DNA of 64,000 nt, taken from assembly GCA_038501625.1 (NCBI GenBank), contig JAZAYU010000168.1, positions 218,669 through 282,668 of the forward strand, in the 5' to 3' direction. Numbering within the stretch: the first letter of the stretch is position 1; every line of letters starts with the position of its first letter. Below the pieces are notes generated by a model. It made no database searches. It saw only the letters and a list, made by a program, of their open reading frames with translations, and was not told where the DNA came from. The DNA is from Corbicula japonica (lineage: Eukaryota; Mollusca; Bivalvia; Venerida; Cyrenidae). A program made the translations under genes and the position numbers. Positions 29,374-42,500 of the stretch are shown piece by piece.

Positions 29374-31600
29374 AGAATAATAAGAACTCAATTTGACGGT
29401 ACAGTGAACAAATACGTAATTCAATCCACATTTTCTGGAGAGATCAAGTCAGCATTCATCTTTGAACTGTTCCCAAAGAACACTCAGACATACAAGGAAC
29501 TCAATGATTTCTTTCAAAAGCAAGCTAATCAGAACCTAGCAGAATTAGAAGACATAGGTTTGGACTTTTTTGATGACAGCTTCTTCTTTGAAGAAATAAA
29601 TGCCGGTACTGACTTAACCTCAGTCCAAGAAATCCTTCCTCCCCAACCAAAGCGGTTTAAGCAGACTTCAGCTGCAGATGTAGAGAGGCTGAGAGGTCAG
29701 ACTTCAGAAAAAACAACTGATCAAAGTACAAAATGGGCTGTTGGTCTGTTGAAAGGTAATTAATGATGGTACCTTATTTTGAAATAGGTGCTTTACTGTT
29801 CTAAGTCAAAATAGAAAACTGCCAAATCAAAGAAAATGCAAAATCTACAGAATACTGTGTAGTTCTATCAATAGTCTCAAATTTCCCGAACAGAAAAATA
29901 CAGTAAAGTTTCGTTAAGTTGTAAATGTATGGCAGTGTCCTGTTTTTGAGTTACCAGTATGGATAGCCTATATTAGACAGTACATACTGAATTGGAACAA
30001 TGGGAAACTCCCAATTTATCAATAGTGTTCGAGTGACTGATGCTCGACGTTAAGAAGTTTTATACTGTATTATCCTGTCTTTAAAATTAAGTTATATTGT
30101 TACTATTCCTAAAGAGCCATTAAACTAACCATCTTGATTATAAAATGCTGCAGTGACACTAAAATTTCCAATTATTTGCAAGTTTACTGTTCAGACATTA
30201 CCGTACAGTACGGATTTGGAAGTGTCAGTGTTACCATATTCTTCCATCCAATTTCTAAACAAATTTATACGATTACCAGTAAATTGTATGTCACTTTTTA
30301 TGGCTGCCAGTCGCATCTTTCTGTCCAGGTTAAAAAAATATTTCTTTAATTTTCACAAGTCCTGAATAAATTAATGAAACACTGAAACACATCTTTCTCT
30401 GACAAATATTCCCACAATGTTTTTTCAGTGTGGTTATCTGAGAATGGATTTACCAATAGTTTTGAGAGCCTGGCACCTGTCGAGCTTGATTCCGTCCTTC
30501 AGCAGTTTTATGCCTCGTTACAAAGTAAAAAGGCCAAGGAATATTCAAAATCTGCTCTCGTGGGCATTCGCGCTGGCATCAACCGTCACTTGACAAGCCC
30601 ACCACACTCCCGACTGTTGAATATAATGAAGGACAGAGACTTCATGTTGTCCAACCAAGTGTTGACCGGCTTGATAAAAGGCCTCAAAAGAGAAGGGAAG
30701 GATATGTCTAAACACAAGGATCCAGTGTGTGAGGAAGACCACCAAAAATTGTACGAATGTGGAGTTTTTTCCCTAGACACTCCTGAAACTTTGCAGAATA
30801 AAATTATTTATGAACTTATTGCACACTTTGGTAGGAGGGGCAGAGAAGGGTTACAGTCCTTAGCAAAAGATTCTTTTGTTTTTAAAACAGATGTCAAAGG
30901 GCGCCAATATGTCACACTGAATTTCAATGAAGCTGACAAGACGCATCATGGTATTGATTCAAGGGAGCAGGTAAAAGAACCTAGAATGTATGGAACGGGT
31001 GATGCATTCTGTCCGCTGAAATCATTCCAAAAATATCTGTCCAAATTAAATCCAAACTGCAATCGTTTCCTGCAAAGACCTGTACGCAAGTTTCACTGCC
31101 ATGATGAGTCGGCCAGCTGGTACGAAAATGCTCCCCTTGGTGTGAATAAAGTTAACTCTTTCATGTCCAATCTGTCCGACAAAGCGCAACTGTCCAAACG
31201 ATACACAAATCACTGCATTCGGGCTTTTGTCATGACGCATCTCCATCAGAAAGGTTTCTCTAATCAGGCTATTATGTCTCTCACTGGTCACAGGAATGTC
31301 AAAAGTCTCACTTCCTACATCAAGCCACATGATGATGAGAAATTGCAAATAAGCAATGCACTAACTTATAACACAAACTCCAAGGACTTGACTAAATTAT
31401 CCAGTGCAACATCAACTGATGTAGCCATTGTGTCAGCACAGCCACAGCAAAATTCAATTGCTTCTCATGTGACACAAATGTCCAATGTCAGCAACATGTC
31501 AAACTTGCAAACAAACCAGGTCACAGATGTTCGAGAAATTAGCATTTTCTCCGGACAGATAACATCCAGTAATATCACTGTCAATTATTACTCCAAGTAA
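29374..31600 (+). CDS. Crypton-like tyrosine recombinase, two exons
   Basis: First visible exon 29374-29755 (start not found; open from 29374, so a further 5' exon is likely). Intron 29756-30428 has GTAATT at the donor and TTTTTTCAG at the acceptor, and joining restores a continuous frame. Second exon 30429-31600. The product has an acidic N-terminal region, a T-K-W-A-V helix leading into the core-binding domain (Y-S-K-S-A-L-V-G-I-R-A-G), then a catalytic domain. Catalytic residues visible: Arg in G-R-R-G-R-E-G-L, H-x-x-R in N-H-C-I-R, His in T-G-H-R-N and Tyr in S-Y-I-K-P. This is the DUF3504/Crypton type also found fused in vertebrate KCTD1, ZMYM and QRICH proteins. The C-terminal ~90 residues are Ser/Thr/Gln-rich. 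No stop interrupts it. It would cut and rejoin DNA through a covalent Tyr-DNA link. Confidence 0.78.
29756..30428 (+). other. Intron of the tyrosine recombinase gene
   Basis: 673 bases, GT…AG borders, AT-rich, with a T-rich tract before the acceptor. Its removal joins AAAG to TGTGG, keeping the frame. Short frames inside are chance. Confidence 0.7.
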
Positions 31601-31994
31601 AATGTCTATTCATGCTATGTCGACGCCTTGACATTAAATATTCACGTATTTTTTGTTTAAATTTTAAGCCGTTGAAACAAGGGCGGATCGAGAAGATATC
31701 CGAAGGTTTCCAAATGGTTAATTCATGTTTTTCTTGCTGATTTACAATAAATGCTGTCCGATAACATTATACATACTGTTTAGATATGATTTTTGTGTAA
31801 TATAAAATATGTTTCACAACTGGAAATAAACTGAAATTGGAATAAAGAGAAAAATACGAATTTTCTTTTCTATTACACAGGGGGGTAAAATGTAACAGCC
31901 GTTCGCCGAATAACAAGTGTACTCGTCCTAGCTTTCCGAAAAGAAGTCCATAGGATAGAACGACAACTGCATTGAATTATTCATGTTAGAATCT

Positions 31995-32162
31995 AAATAA
32001 TACATTTCTGACTGTGTTTTATCGCAGAATAAAATATGGGTACTCGTTTGATGCGTCGTAATTAAATCACTCGTGCTAACGCACTCGTGATTTAATTACT
32101 ACGCATCAAACTCGTACCCATATTTTATTCTGCGATAAAACACAGTCAGAAATGTATTATTT
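31995..32162. repeat. Long hairpin: 76-base inverted arms
   Basis: Arms 31995-32070 and 32087-32162 are complementary with very few mismatches around a 16-base centre. Each arm contains GTGTTTTATCGCAGAATAAA. A fold-back MITE is the simplest reading. A shorter relative of the arm sequence occurs at 29091-29125. Confidence 0.8.
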
Positions 32163-34739
32163 CTTAAGTAGAAAAATCAAAGACAAAAATAGGGATACAA
32201 TGTGAAAAGAATTATTCAGTGCTAACATGTTGTAAAGATATGGATTGGTCATTGACAAAAGAGAGGTCCAATGTGCAAAATTTAAATAAACATCAACGAG
32301 AACACCATTTAAGAAGTATATGGGCCTACCCGAATGAATGTTCCTATTTCATTAGCTGCCAGATGAGAGGTAGTGAAATCTACACTGATACAACTTTGCA
32401 GTGATAACAGTTTTACAGAGTGTGGATAACATTTTTCAGAGTAAATATACTCAAAAATTTTTCAGAGTAAATATACTCAACCGAAGTTCTCACTTCACCG
32501 GTTATAATACTTCAATTTCTCAGCATGGAATCAGAGTGAACTCTTCAAATTAAAAAAAAAAATGCGGACAAATTAAAATTTCACATTCGGTGTGGTTACA
32601 ATATTGGTTTGGTGTAAATTTGTGCTACTGTGCTATTTGTGACCTTGAGAAAAATTCACAAATATGAATGCATAGAAACATGATCCCACAGCATGTGTTA
32701 ACATACACTGTTTGCAATCTGCTAGGAAACAGTTATCGCATGAAAAGCAAAAGTCACAATATAGAAACAATATGTTTGTCCTTTTAATAAGTATATATTA
32801 TTGATAAATATATGATACATGTACACGCCATATATGATTGTAACTTGAAATGTGTATGAAAATACTGCAGTCTTAACATTTCGTTTGTAATTTAAAGCAC
32901 CATCCCATATATTTTGATGGCATTCAATATTTTCGTTTAATTAATCTTTAAGACAGAAGTTTAAGCAGTCTATGTTTTTTTTCAATTTGGTGGGATAGGG
33001 CGAGATCTTTCATCTGACCATCCACCCACTATAGTTGGCAGTAGAAAGGCCATTGAGTTCTTCAAGTACATAAAAAGAGTGGAAGACTTTAGATTGTTCC
33101 TAAATGCCAGTGGTAAGAAGCTGAAGTATTTTTGGTTTCATCATATATAGTAGTGAGACAGCATGGCAAAGAGAAAAGAAGAAAAAACAGGAAACAAAGG
33201 ATGTTGGGATTTGTTTCTGCTTATGTTCTTTGACTATCTATAAAAGCATGAATGTTCACACCTTATAATGCATACTTTCTTTATCTTTTTGTGTGTTTAG
33301 TTGGCATAAAGATTATCGATTAAAAGTATTATTTCACAAGTTTTATTCAACCAATGTGTCCGAGACATACATATTACAGCATACAGGCCAATCAACTTTT
33401 AAACTTTCATAAGGGGTCCGTAAATCTGTGATATCAAAATAGTAGTGTTTCTCAGTACAGTTCTCTGGAACAATAAAATGCCACTAGTATTATTTAAGGT
33501 TGTAAAAGTCACCTTATATTGCTCACACTCACACTATTTGCTTTATCAGGCCCCGAGATCATAAAACCTTTTTAAGTCGGACTCGAATCTCATATTCAAC
33601 TTTTGAGATCGACTCCAATCTCAAACCCTGAAATAAAGATCATAAACATTTGGAGACTGACTCCAACTTCCAAAACTGTCTGAAACTTGAGATTGGTCCG
33701 AACCTGTCTCAAAACTCAATCTCTATTCTCAAAATATCTGCTCACATTTCTGTAAATAAACGCCAGAGACAAATGTGAGTTATCCCACGCCAATAGTTGT
33801 ATAGGTATCGTTCTAATCCTTTATAGGACCTTCCGGAGATTTTCGGAAAATTTGATACAAATTATGAAAATTCTGCCGGATTTGTCTGCACCACGAGGAG
33901 ATTGGCCGATTCCATCTTTACTGCAAGTTTTGGTTAGTCTTCGCTTTTTGGCAACCGGAACATTCCATGTCTTAGTTGGAGACGCTGTATTCTTTGAGTA
34001 ACCACTGCTCTTTCATCGCTTTCGGGGAGATTTATTGAGTTTCCTACTGGTAACCATGTAGTTTTCACCAAAACCGCATTTGCCAAGTTCACATGTAATG
34101 TTTAATTGGAAATTCCAAGTAACTATGTACAATTCCGATTGACGAGTGTATTTATATAACGGATGTATATGCCCGCATTGTTAAATGTACCAGTAGCGAA
34201 AAATCAATATCCCGTTACCTCATTATTAAGGATTAGTTTTTCTCGAGGACTGAATCGATATTTGATAGTTTTCATTTGGGTACGGAAAACAGTCGAGTTG
34301 TTTAAAGTGAGTGAAGCCCGATAGCTGTTGGAACAGCCACGTTGACAAGAGGAATGACGGAACGCTTTTTTCGCAGCACCGCGTGGCAAAACGTACGTGC
34401 TCGGCGATGTCACACGTCAAATAATGTGCAACGTCAAATTAATTGTGAACAGTTCTAGTGAAGCCTCGCCTTTTAATTAGTTCTTAAGTCAACACAATCT
34501 CAAAGGTAATTCATAAAACAATGATCTCCACGATGAACTCCATTGAATTTTCAGTTAAAACTAGAATTATCACTGAAAGTGATTAAATACCCCCACATGT
34601 ATGCTTGATAATTGAACTGGGAATGCTTCGAATCAATGGCATAATGTGCCCCACTTTCAATCCAAAGTGTCGTCTTCACAGTAGCCACATACTCAGCAAG
34701 TTTCTTCACAATATCTCATTCCTTCAAAATTTATTGAGC
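32163..34739. other. No gene seen
   Basis: No convincing exon. 33560-33740 holds loosely repeated 'GACTC(G/C)AATCTCA'-type motifs. The two minus-strand frames near 34204-34420 overlap each other and have no recognised content. Confidence 0.5.
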
Positions 34740-35762
34740 AGAAATGGTTTAAATATGTTAGTAACAGTGGCCTTTATCTAACTTTTATCTAAGAACTGTG
34801 TGCCAAACATTGTTTATGAGAAATCATCCAGAAACCATTTTTAGTAACAGTGACCTTGGCCCCATCAGGCCCAATTTCAATACCAAGTTTCATCTTCACA
34901 GACACTACCTATATAGCAATTTTCATCACAATATCTCATTCTGAACCAAAGTTATTGAGCATACAGTTTATTTTCTATTTTTAGTAACAGTGACCTTGAC
35001 CCCACAGGCCTTGAATCCCAAAAGTCATCTTCACAAAAACCATCAATACACCAAATTTCATTTAAGAATCTCATTCCAAGCTATAGTTACTGAGTGGAAA
35101 CGAAGTTTTGAAGTTTAAATAACAGTGACCTTGACCTTGAACCCACAGGCCCCAAAGTCAAACCTAATCTTTATCTTGTTATGTTACATCTGTGTCCCAA
35201 AAAATAATTAAATCTATGAAGTATTTCATGAGTTATAGTCCAGAAACAATTTTTCTTTTTTAAGTTACAGTGACCTTGACACTGACCCCTCAGGCCCCAA
35301 AGTCGAACTCGACCTGTATCTTCTGATATTACATATATGTACCAAAAAAGGATTTAATCTGTGAAGTTTTTCATGAGTTATTATCTGGAAACCCTTTTTC
35401 TATTTTTAGTAATACTGACCTTGACATTGACCCCACCAGCCCCAAAGTCGAACTTGACCTGTATCTTGTGATGTTACATCTATTTACCAAACAAGGATTA
35501 AATCTGTGAAGTGTTTCATGAGTTATCATCCGGAAACCATTTTTCTATTTTTAGTAACAGTGACCTTGACACTGATCCCACCAGCCCCAAAATCGAACTT
35601 GACCTGTATCTTATGACGATATACCTGTGTACCAAAAATTATTTAATTCTGTCAAGCCTTTCATGAGTTATCATCTGGAAACAAAGAATCCGACCGACCG
35701 ACCGACCGACCGACAAGCTCACTCCTATATACCCCCTCAAACTTCGTTTGTGGGGGTATAAT
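34740..35762 (-). repeat. Tandem-array element 1 (~143-base units, hairpin end)
   Basis: About six to seven degenerate units (34755, 34845, 34978, 35118, 35260, 35403, 35545), most with TTTTTAGTAACAGTGACCTTGA. The array ends with a (CCGA)n run at 35691-35712 and a short hairpin (CCCCC … GGGGG) at 35732-35757. The best unit has CTATTTTTAG (35545-35554) and TGACCTTGA (35561-35569). Confidence 0.75.
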
Positions 35763-36985
35763 AAAGGTTTATAAATTAAATGTAATTTCCATTAAAGAGT
35801 ATTATTGATTGCTTTTTAATTTCCGAAGTGCAAGACTGAGTATTGAAGAATTATGAATAAGGTTAATTATGTTCTGTTTTTTCAGTTTTCTTCCAGTTTT
35901 TAGGTCAGAGCCTACAAATTATATTTTTGATCTAGACTCTCTATCTCGAAAACTAAAGGAACGCAAATATTCTTTTTCTTTTCTAGGAATAAACGATATT
36001 CATATCGATAATCTTGTATCGCAACACGAGTCAAGGGCCACATGACTGTTGGACCATCAACATGTTTTGAGTGCTGACAGTCATTCAGAGATAACAGCTG
36101 TGGCCAGATATTGATTTTGGTGGGCATGTTATCACACAGCCACAGCCTGAATTTAGGCAGCCTAAAGCTGATTCAGTCCAGGTAGAGGTACACGGTTGCA
36201 ACCACACCAGCGAAGCCATTCAGAGCCTGTACTGAAAGGGATTGGTGGCACAACCAACAGTCAAGGTGCGGTTGTATAAGGCTTTGCCAAGGACAACATT
36301 CCTTGCTTTTGGTTTGCAGCATAACCAAATCAGCCATGTAAAGATGACAAAAAAATACGCTGTTGGACAAGGTACAACTAACGAGGAGCATCCGAGAAGA
36401 TGGCCAGACAGACGACCAGTGAAAGGATCTCCTCACAGTTGTATTCAGGGCAAAGATTAGTCTGATTGCTAAGAGGTTCCTACTGATTATTAATAATAAG
36501 GTTATTTATAAGACAACATAAAGTAGGTTTGTGTTATCTATAGGCTAAAGAATAAGTCTATTTATGCATTTTAATAGTACACAAAATATGTGTCTATATT
36601 TTCATTATAATTGTCATTACAATTAACCAAGCATTAAAGTTTTCTATTGCTATTCTTTCAAACAGTGAAAGGAAAAGAGTAAGGGAGACTGAATGCAAAA
36701 TTGTTTTCCAATAATATCCTGTCATAATACCCACAAACGTGGTAGGTAGAATGCTTGGTCATGAAGAGTCAATGAATACTAATACATGTAGTTTTGAAGG
36801 TCAAAAAGTCTAGGCTAACTATCATGTTGACCTTAAATGCAAAACAGTAGTGGTCCAATTAAAGGCTAACTATCATGTTGACCTTAAATGCAAAACAGTA
36901 GTGGTCCAATTAAAACCACAAACTTCAAGGCATTCACACTATTTTATCTATTTGGAGCAGTATCAAAAGGATTTTTTACAACTTT
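35763..36985. other. No intact gene; tandem 52-base duplication
   Basis: 36812-36863 is repeated immediately at 36864-36915. Short plus-strand frames around 36240-36460 look weakly coding but are unrecognised. Confidence 0.45.
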
Positions 36986-36989
36986 AAAT

Positions 36990-38804
36990 TTCATAGAGGA
37001 GGAAGTGAAAATACTAGCTTCTAGTCCACAGAAGATTAGCCTAGCTCCGACAAAGCCTGCGAGCCCTGTGAAATCAGTCACTAGGCCATCATCCTCCGCT
37101 ACTGTCACCAATGAAACTGAGGACCCCACCAGCTTCCATTAGCGCCGACAGGTCACTGGATAGGTTGAGATCCTCTGACCAAAACCGTCAGAGATCAGAT
37201 GTCAGGAGATCATCTGACCGAAACCGTTAGAGATCTGGGGTTCCGATTAGATCTTCCGGAACAGGTCACCACCAGGGGGGAAGTGGAAGGAGAGATGGAA
37301 ATTGTCTCAGCCAACACCGACCGCAGCAGGGACATCAACCTCGCCAATCAAGACCGGACAAAAGGGAAAGTCCATCTTCGGTGCACAACATTGGCGTCAG
37401 AGTGGATGTTCAGCCTCAATCATACCCAGTATGTCCATTTGTTGGTTGCGATGCTGCGCTCCGGAAAAGATACATCTTTTCCTGTCACCTGCCAATCGTC
37501 TTCCAGCCATGTTTGAGTAGAGAAGACATCGCCCATCGAAGAACAGAGGCATTGAAGCTGAACATCCGGTCGTGTATTGGTGCCCAACGCTTTCTTCCTG
37601 ATTTGGTGACTTACCTGGACAGCATTGGAGCAACACGAGACGTCATTCCAGTCAATGCTGTGGTTCTTTGCCAAGCCATGGCCGAGTTTTGCTCCGTGCT
37701 GAGAGCACCAGTGCCTGAGGACTTGTCCCTGAAGCCGTCTGGTAATGGGATCACAGCACTCTTGCACTTGCGGGCCCTCATTGTTTTATTGTCAACTCTA
37801 GAGAAGCATCAGGAGGAAAGTCTCAAACAATAGTAGGCACTTTCACCAGAGGTGTAACCTCCCAGAGCGTTCGACAGCCATTTTCACCTGGACCGAACAA
37901 GGGGGGTACTGGGTATCAAGGTCCAAACGTTAGAAGCCATTTGTGAGAAGCTCCCCATAGATGAAAAGGTGAAATATGCATATCAATAATGGACACAATC
38001 AGAAAAATCAACCTCCCCACAGTCAAGAAGAGAGAAAAGAGAGCAAGGGTCATAAAATTTTCAGTTAAAAAAGACACCACAAAATATTAACGAAAATGAG
38101 AACCTTTAAGCTTTCGAGGTCCATCTAGCCGATGCCGTTGGGAATTTCTGCGATCCAGAAACTCCTACCAAGGATCAGCTTCAGAACTGGATCAGCCAAC
38201 GAGTTGTTCCAGTGATCATCCTTCATCTGAAGCGGTTTATCACTAAATCTGAATTCTCCAAGATGATGGAGCTTCTCACTTCACCGAAAATCGCTGGACT
38301 AGAAGTCGGATTTGATCAGATTCGAAAAGGTGCTTAATCTCCTACTGCCACATCATGTTCTTGTGATCCACAGTAGGAACACCCCTGATATGGATGTGAC
38401 AGATGAAGCTGTGCTGACTGTCCTGATGGCATCCTTCTGTTCGAAGGGACAAGCTGACACATCTCCATTGCTACACTGGCTCCTGATCTATGCTTCAGCG
38501 ATGGATTAAGAAGTTCCCGCATACCTATGTCGGATTCACATCCATCGTCGCCAATGACCGTTCGACAGCCGAGCAGTTGGAGGCACTGACCCAGCTACCA
38601 AGGGACCGTCTTCTGATTGAGACAGATACTCCATATTTCAGTATGGGTACTCACAGGTGGAGTACTCCAGGAATGATCGGGATGGCCACAGCCAAGGTCG
38701 CAGGAGTCCTAGGCGTTCCATGGAAAGATCTCCTTCGTATATACAGACAACACTGTGGGCCTGTATATCAGGAAGATGCCACCCGTCGTGTCGAGGCCAA
38801 GTAG
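36990..38804 (+). pseudogene. TATDN2-like (TatD nuclease family) pseudogene
   Basis: A Ser/Arg-rich N-terminal part (about 37140-37330, frameshifted) leads to a zinc-knuckle-like C-P-F-V-G-C … H-L-P segment and a helical region (37381-37833). After an interruption (37834-38110) the TatD-like metal-dependent nuclease part follows in pieces (38110-38335, 38312-38500, 38490-38804). The last piece shows F-P-H-T-Y-V-G-F, then P-R-D-R-L-L-I-E-T-D-T-P-Y-F and S-T-P-G-M-I-G, the conserved C-terminal motifs with the metal-binding Glu-Thr-Asp. At least three frame breaks make it non-functional. About 95 bases at 38005-38100 also occur (inverted) at 58155-58260 and 60680-60780. Confidence 0.65.
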
Positions 38805-39026
38805 GACGTACAGGACTCCACTGGGTTTGGCTCGGCCCAGTGAAGAGTTAGGTCTTAGATCAGTTACCTAACCTAGTACTTGTCTTTCACCCAGAAAAGC
38901 CTCTTTCAACTCTGTTGATTGTGGGGAACTGTTGCACACCCGAAAATTTAAGAGGCTTGCATGGTATACCAGCCGTGATCCTTTCGCCGTAGAGACGCCA
39001 CGCTGGAGTTCATCCATCAAAATAAA

Positions 39027-39060
39027 AGGGGGAGGAGTGTGGTGTCGCTAGATTGTTCTG
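39027..39060 (+). other. Polypurine-tract-like run and possible LTR start
   Basis: AAAAGGGGGAGGAG followed by TGTGGTGTCG, downstream of the TatD-like pseudogene. A purine run followed by TG is what precedes a 3' LTR. A comparable arrangement on the minus strand lies near 61124. No second LTR copy was identified here. Confidence 0.35.
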
Positions 39061-39505
39061 CATTAGAGTCCGATAGGCGAGTTGGTCCGGTCCGGTCCGG
39101 TACGGACGGTACCGAGAAAGAGCGGAACTTGTATCATCATTTTCTCTGGAGTGTGTAATTAGTGCAAGCGGAAAACGGTTCACCTAGAATTCGAGTAGAT
39201 CACTTTATCCTTGAAAATCAGAGGGACAACATTCATCGTCAAGTAGCAAGTGCATTTTCTGGGCACATGCGTTGGCATTTTTACAGCATATTTCTACATG
39301 TACTTCATTCACTTTACATGCATGTTTTACCATCATGTGATAAATTCTATAGGGCGTCTATGGAGGTGGTATGGCTTGACGGGTTAGTCGGGTACCGTAT
39401 AGTGTCACATTCAAATTCAAATTTTTCTGGGTCCTTTTCCATACCTATGCTTCTTTTTCATGCCGTCACGGTTGGTCTTTTTGTTAAAGTCGTTACTATA
39501 TAAAC

Positions 39506-42500
39506 GGATTATGGTCATTTCATAACCTTACCATTTCGTAACCGACAATTTTGGTCGATTAGCCATTGTCTTGGTCATATCGTAACCGTTTTAAAATCCT
39601 CTGGTCAATTCGTAACCTTTTAATTTAAAGTTTTGGAATATGAATAAAAAGGATCTTTTTGTAATCATTAAATTATAAAGTATATTATAAAATATCAATT
39701 AAGGGGGCACTAACATTGCAAATGGCAAAAACTGGCTAAAACATTAATTATTTGAATATTTTACAATTGTTGCAAATTGATATTGATGAAAAGATTTTCT
39801 TTTAATAACATTTGAAAATGAACATTTATTTATTCTTGGAACCAAACAATACGTTTTTTAATTGAAAATTAAACAGAAGGTTTAATGCAACTAATATTAA
39901 TTAAAATGTGTTATTAGAAAATTGGAGATTTTTACAAGTATCAAATTAAAGGTTTTATTTTAAAAAGGTGTTATAAATAAAACAATAATCAAGATCACAA
40001 AACACCAGAAGAAAACAACAAAACAGACGGAGGCTAAAATATTCTCTACGTGGGCCGAATACGCCGAAGGAGGGATGTCGGCAGAGAAGCTCCTTCGAAA
40101 ATTGTCAAGAGTTTATTCCAAGTAATAAAAATGTAGAGTAGATTGTTGACGACTGCAAATGGTGCAAGTGCTATCATTTATGTTATTAATTTGACTAAAT
40201 AAAATGTGCTATTATTTATGCTTGTTAATATTGTGTATATTGTAGTATATCTTATATGTGCTAGATGGTATGTTTTTATATATATGTATATCTAAATACA
40301 CGTCTTGTATATATGTAAATATTTCATAAATAAATGTTTCCGGTAAGAATAGCATTAATGTATTAAACTTATGATTACTGTAGATTAATTCAATTAATCG
40401 TTTCAAACTGTCTGTTACATTTATTTGTGAAATGGGGCTTTAAATGTTGAATTTGTTTATTATGTTTGCTGTGATATGCATTTGAAATAAAGTTATAAAA
40501 ATAAATTGGATTTCTCTCAATATTCATGGAATTTACACACTGTTTTGAAAATACAACACTGTGGAATGTGTTATAAATTGAGATCGCTCATTTGAGAATC
40601 GATAATGAGCCATTAATTGTCAGGACTTTGACAAGTATTACAGGAATGTCACACCTCCTGTACAAAGTGGGAACACAACAAAACTGATTCAGTGCCAGGG
40701 TTACGATCGCGTTACACACAGTTGGTAATTTATAATTTTAATATCATAAAAAATACAAAATCGTTAAAGTCAAACTTGAAACTTAAACAATAAAATAATT
40801 TGAACAAATCTAATATCTTTCAAACTTGAAACTTAAACAATAAACTAGAAATGTGTCCATAGGACACGGATGCCACCGCTATGCATCGTTTCCAGATACT
40901 AAAGTGCAATGATGGGAATAATAGCATTTCAAAGACAGTGATGTTCGAGTAATTATAAGAATATGCATAAACTTGATGATCAAGTAAATTATTTGTATTT
41001 GTGGCACTGTTGTCTTCTCATTATGGAAATGTCTGTGAAGAAGTTGGCGGTAATGCAATGCAATGTCATAGTGAACATTTGTGCCAAGTTATTTTGAAAT
41101 CCCTTCATTCATAAAGAAGTTATAGCCTGAACAAGTAAATTCAAGTTTTAGTAACTGTGACCTTGACCTTGGACTTACAGGCATGGGTAATGTACGCAAC
41201 ACACCCCCTTGTCATGGTGAACATTTGTGCCAAGTTATTTTGAAAACCCTGCATTCAAAACAAAGTTATAGCCCGGACAAGGAAATTCTATTTTCAGTAA
41301 CAGTGACCTTGACCTTGGACCTACAGGCATGGACATGGTACACAACTCACCACCTTGTCATGGTGAACATTTCTGCCAAGTTAATTGAAATTACTATATT
41401 CCTAATGTAGTTACAACTCTGACAAGAAAATTCTATTTTAGTAACAGTGACCTTGACCTTGGACCTAGGCATGGGCATGGTATGGGACACACCATCTTGT
41501 CATGATGAACATTTGTGTCAAGTTATTTTGAAATCAATCTATTCCTAACAAAGTTACAGCCCGGAAAAGAGAATTCTATTTTTAGTAACAGTCACCTTGA
41601 CCTACAGGCATGGGCATGGTACGCGATACACCGCCCTGTCATGGTGAACATTTGTGTCAAGTTATTTTGAAATCCCTCCATTTATAATGAAGTTACAGCC
41701 TGGACAAGAAAATTCTATTTTTAGTAACAGTGACCTTGACCTTGGACCTTCAGGCTTGGGTATTGTGCGGACACACTGCCTTGTCATAGTGAACATTTGT
41801 GCAAAGTTATTTTGAAATCCCTCCATTCATAACAAAGTAACAGCCCGGACAAGAAAATTCTATTTTTAGTAACAGTGACCTTAACCTTGGACCTAAAGGC
41901 TTGGGCATGTATGTGACATACCGTCTTGATATGATGAACAATTATACCAAGTTATTTAAAAATCCAATAAGAAATAACAAAGTTACAGAGCGGACAAGAT
42001 TTTGCAAGAAAATTCTATTTTTAGTTACAGTGACCTTGACCTTGGACCTACAGTCACGACACACCGCCTTGTTATGGTGAACATTTGTGCCAAGTTATTT
42101 TGAAATCCCTCCATTCCAAACAAAGTTAAGGGCAAAGTGTATATTTTTCTTAACACAAAATGTAAGTGAAAAAGGGGCATAATTTGAAAATATTGGAAGC
42201 ATGGTTATGGGTCTTGTTGGTTATGATGTAGATTTTGATGGTGAAAATATATTTCAAGTTTCAAGGCAGTATCTCAAGTAGTTTTTAAGTTATGGGCATA
42301 ATGCACAAAATATAAGAAACAAGATATATTCCTATTAAAACTAATGTAAATGGAAGTATCAAAGGGCCATAACTTCTGAACAGCACATGTAAGAGCAAAA
42401 CCCCACCTTTATGCACAACAACATATCAGGCCAAGCATTGTGGTCAAGTTTCATTAAATTCCCACCAGTAGTGTAGGAGGAGTTGCGTTCACAAGATATA

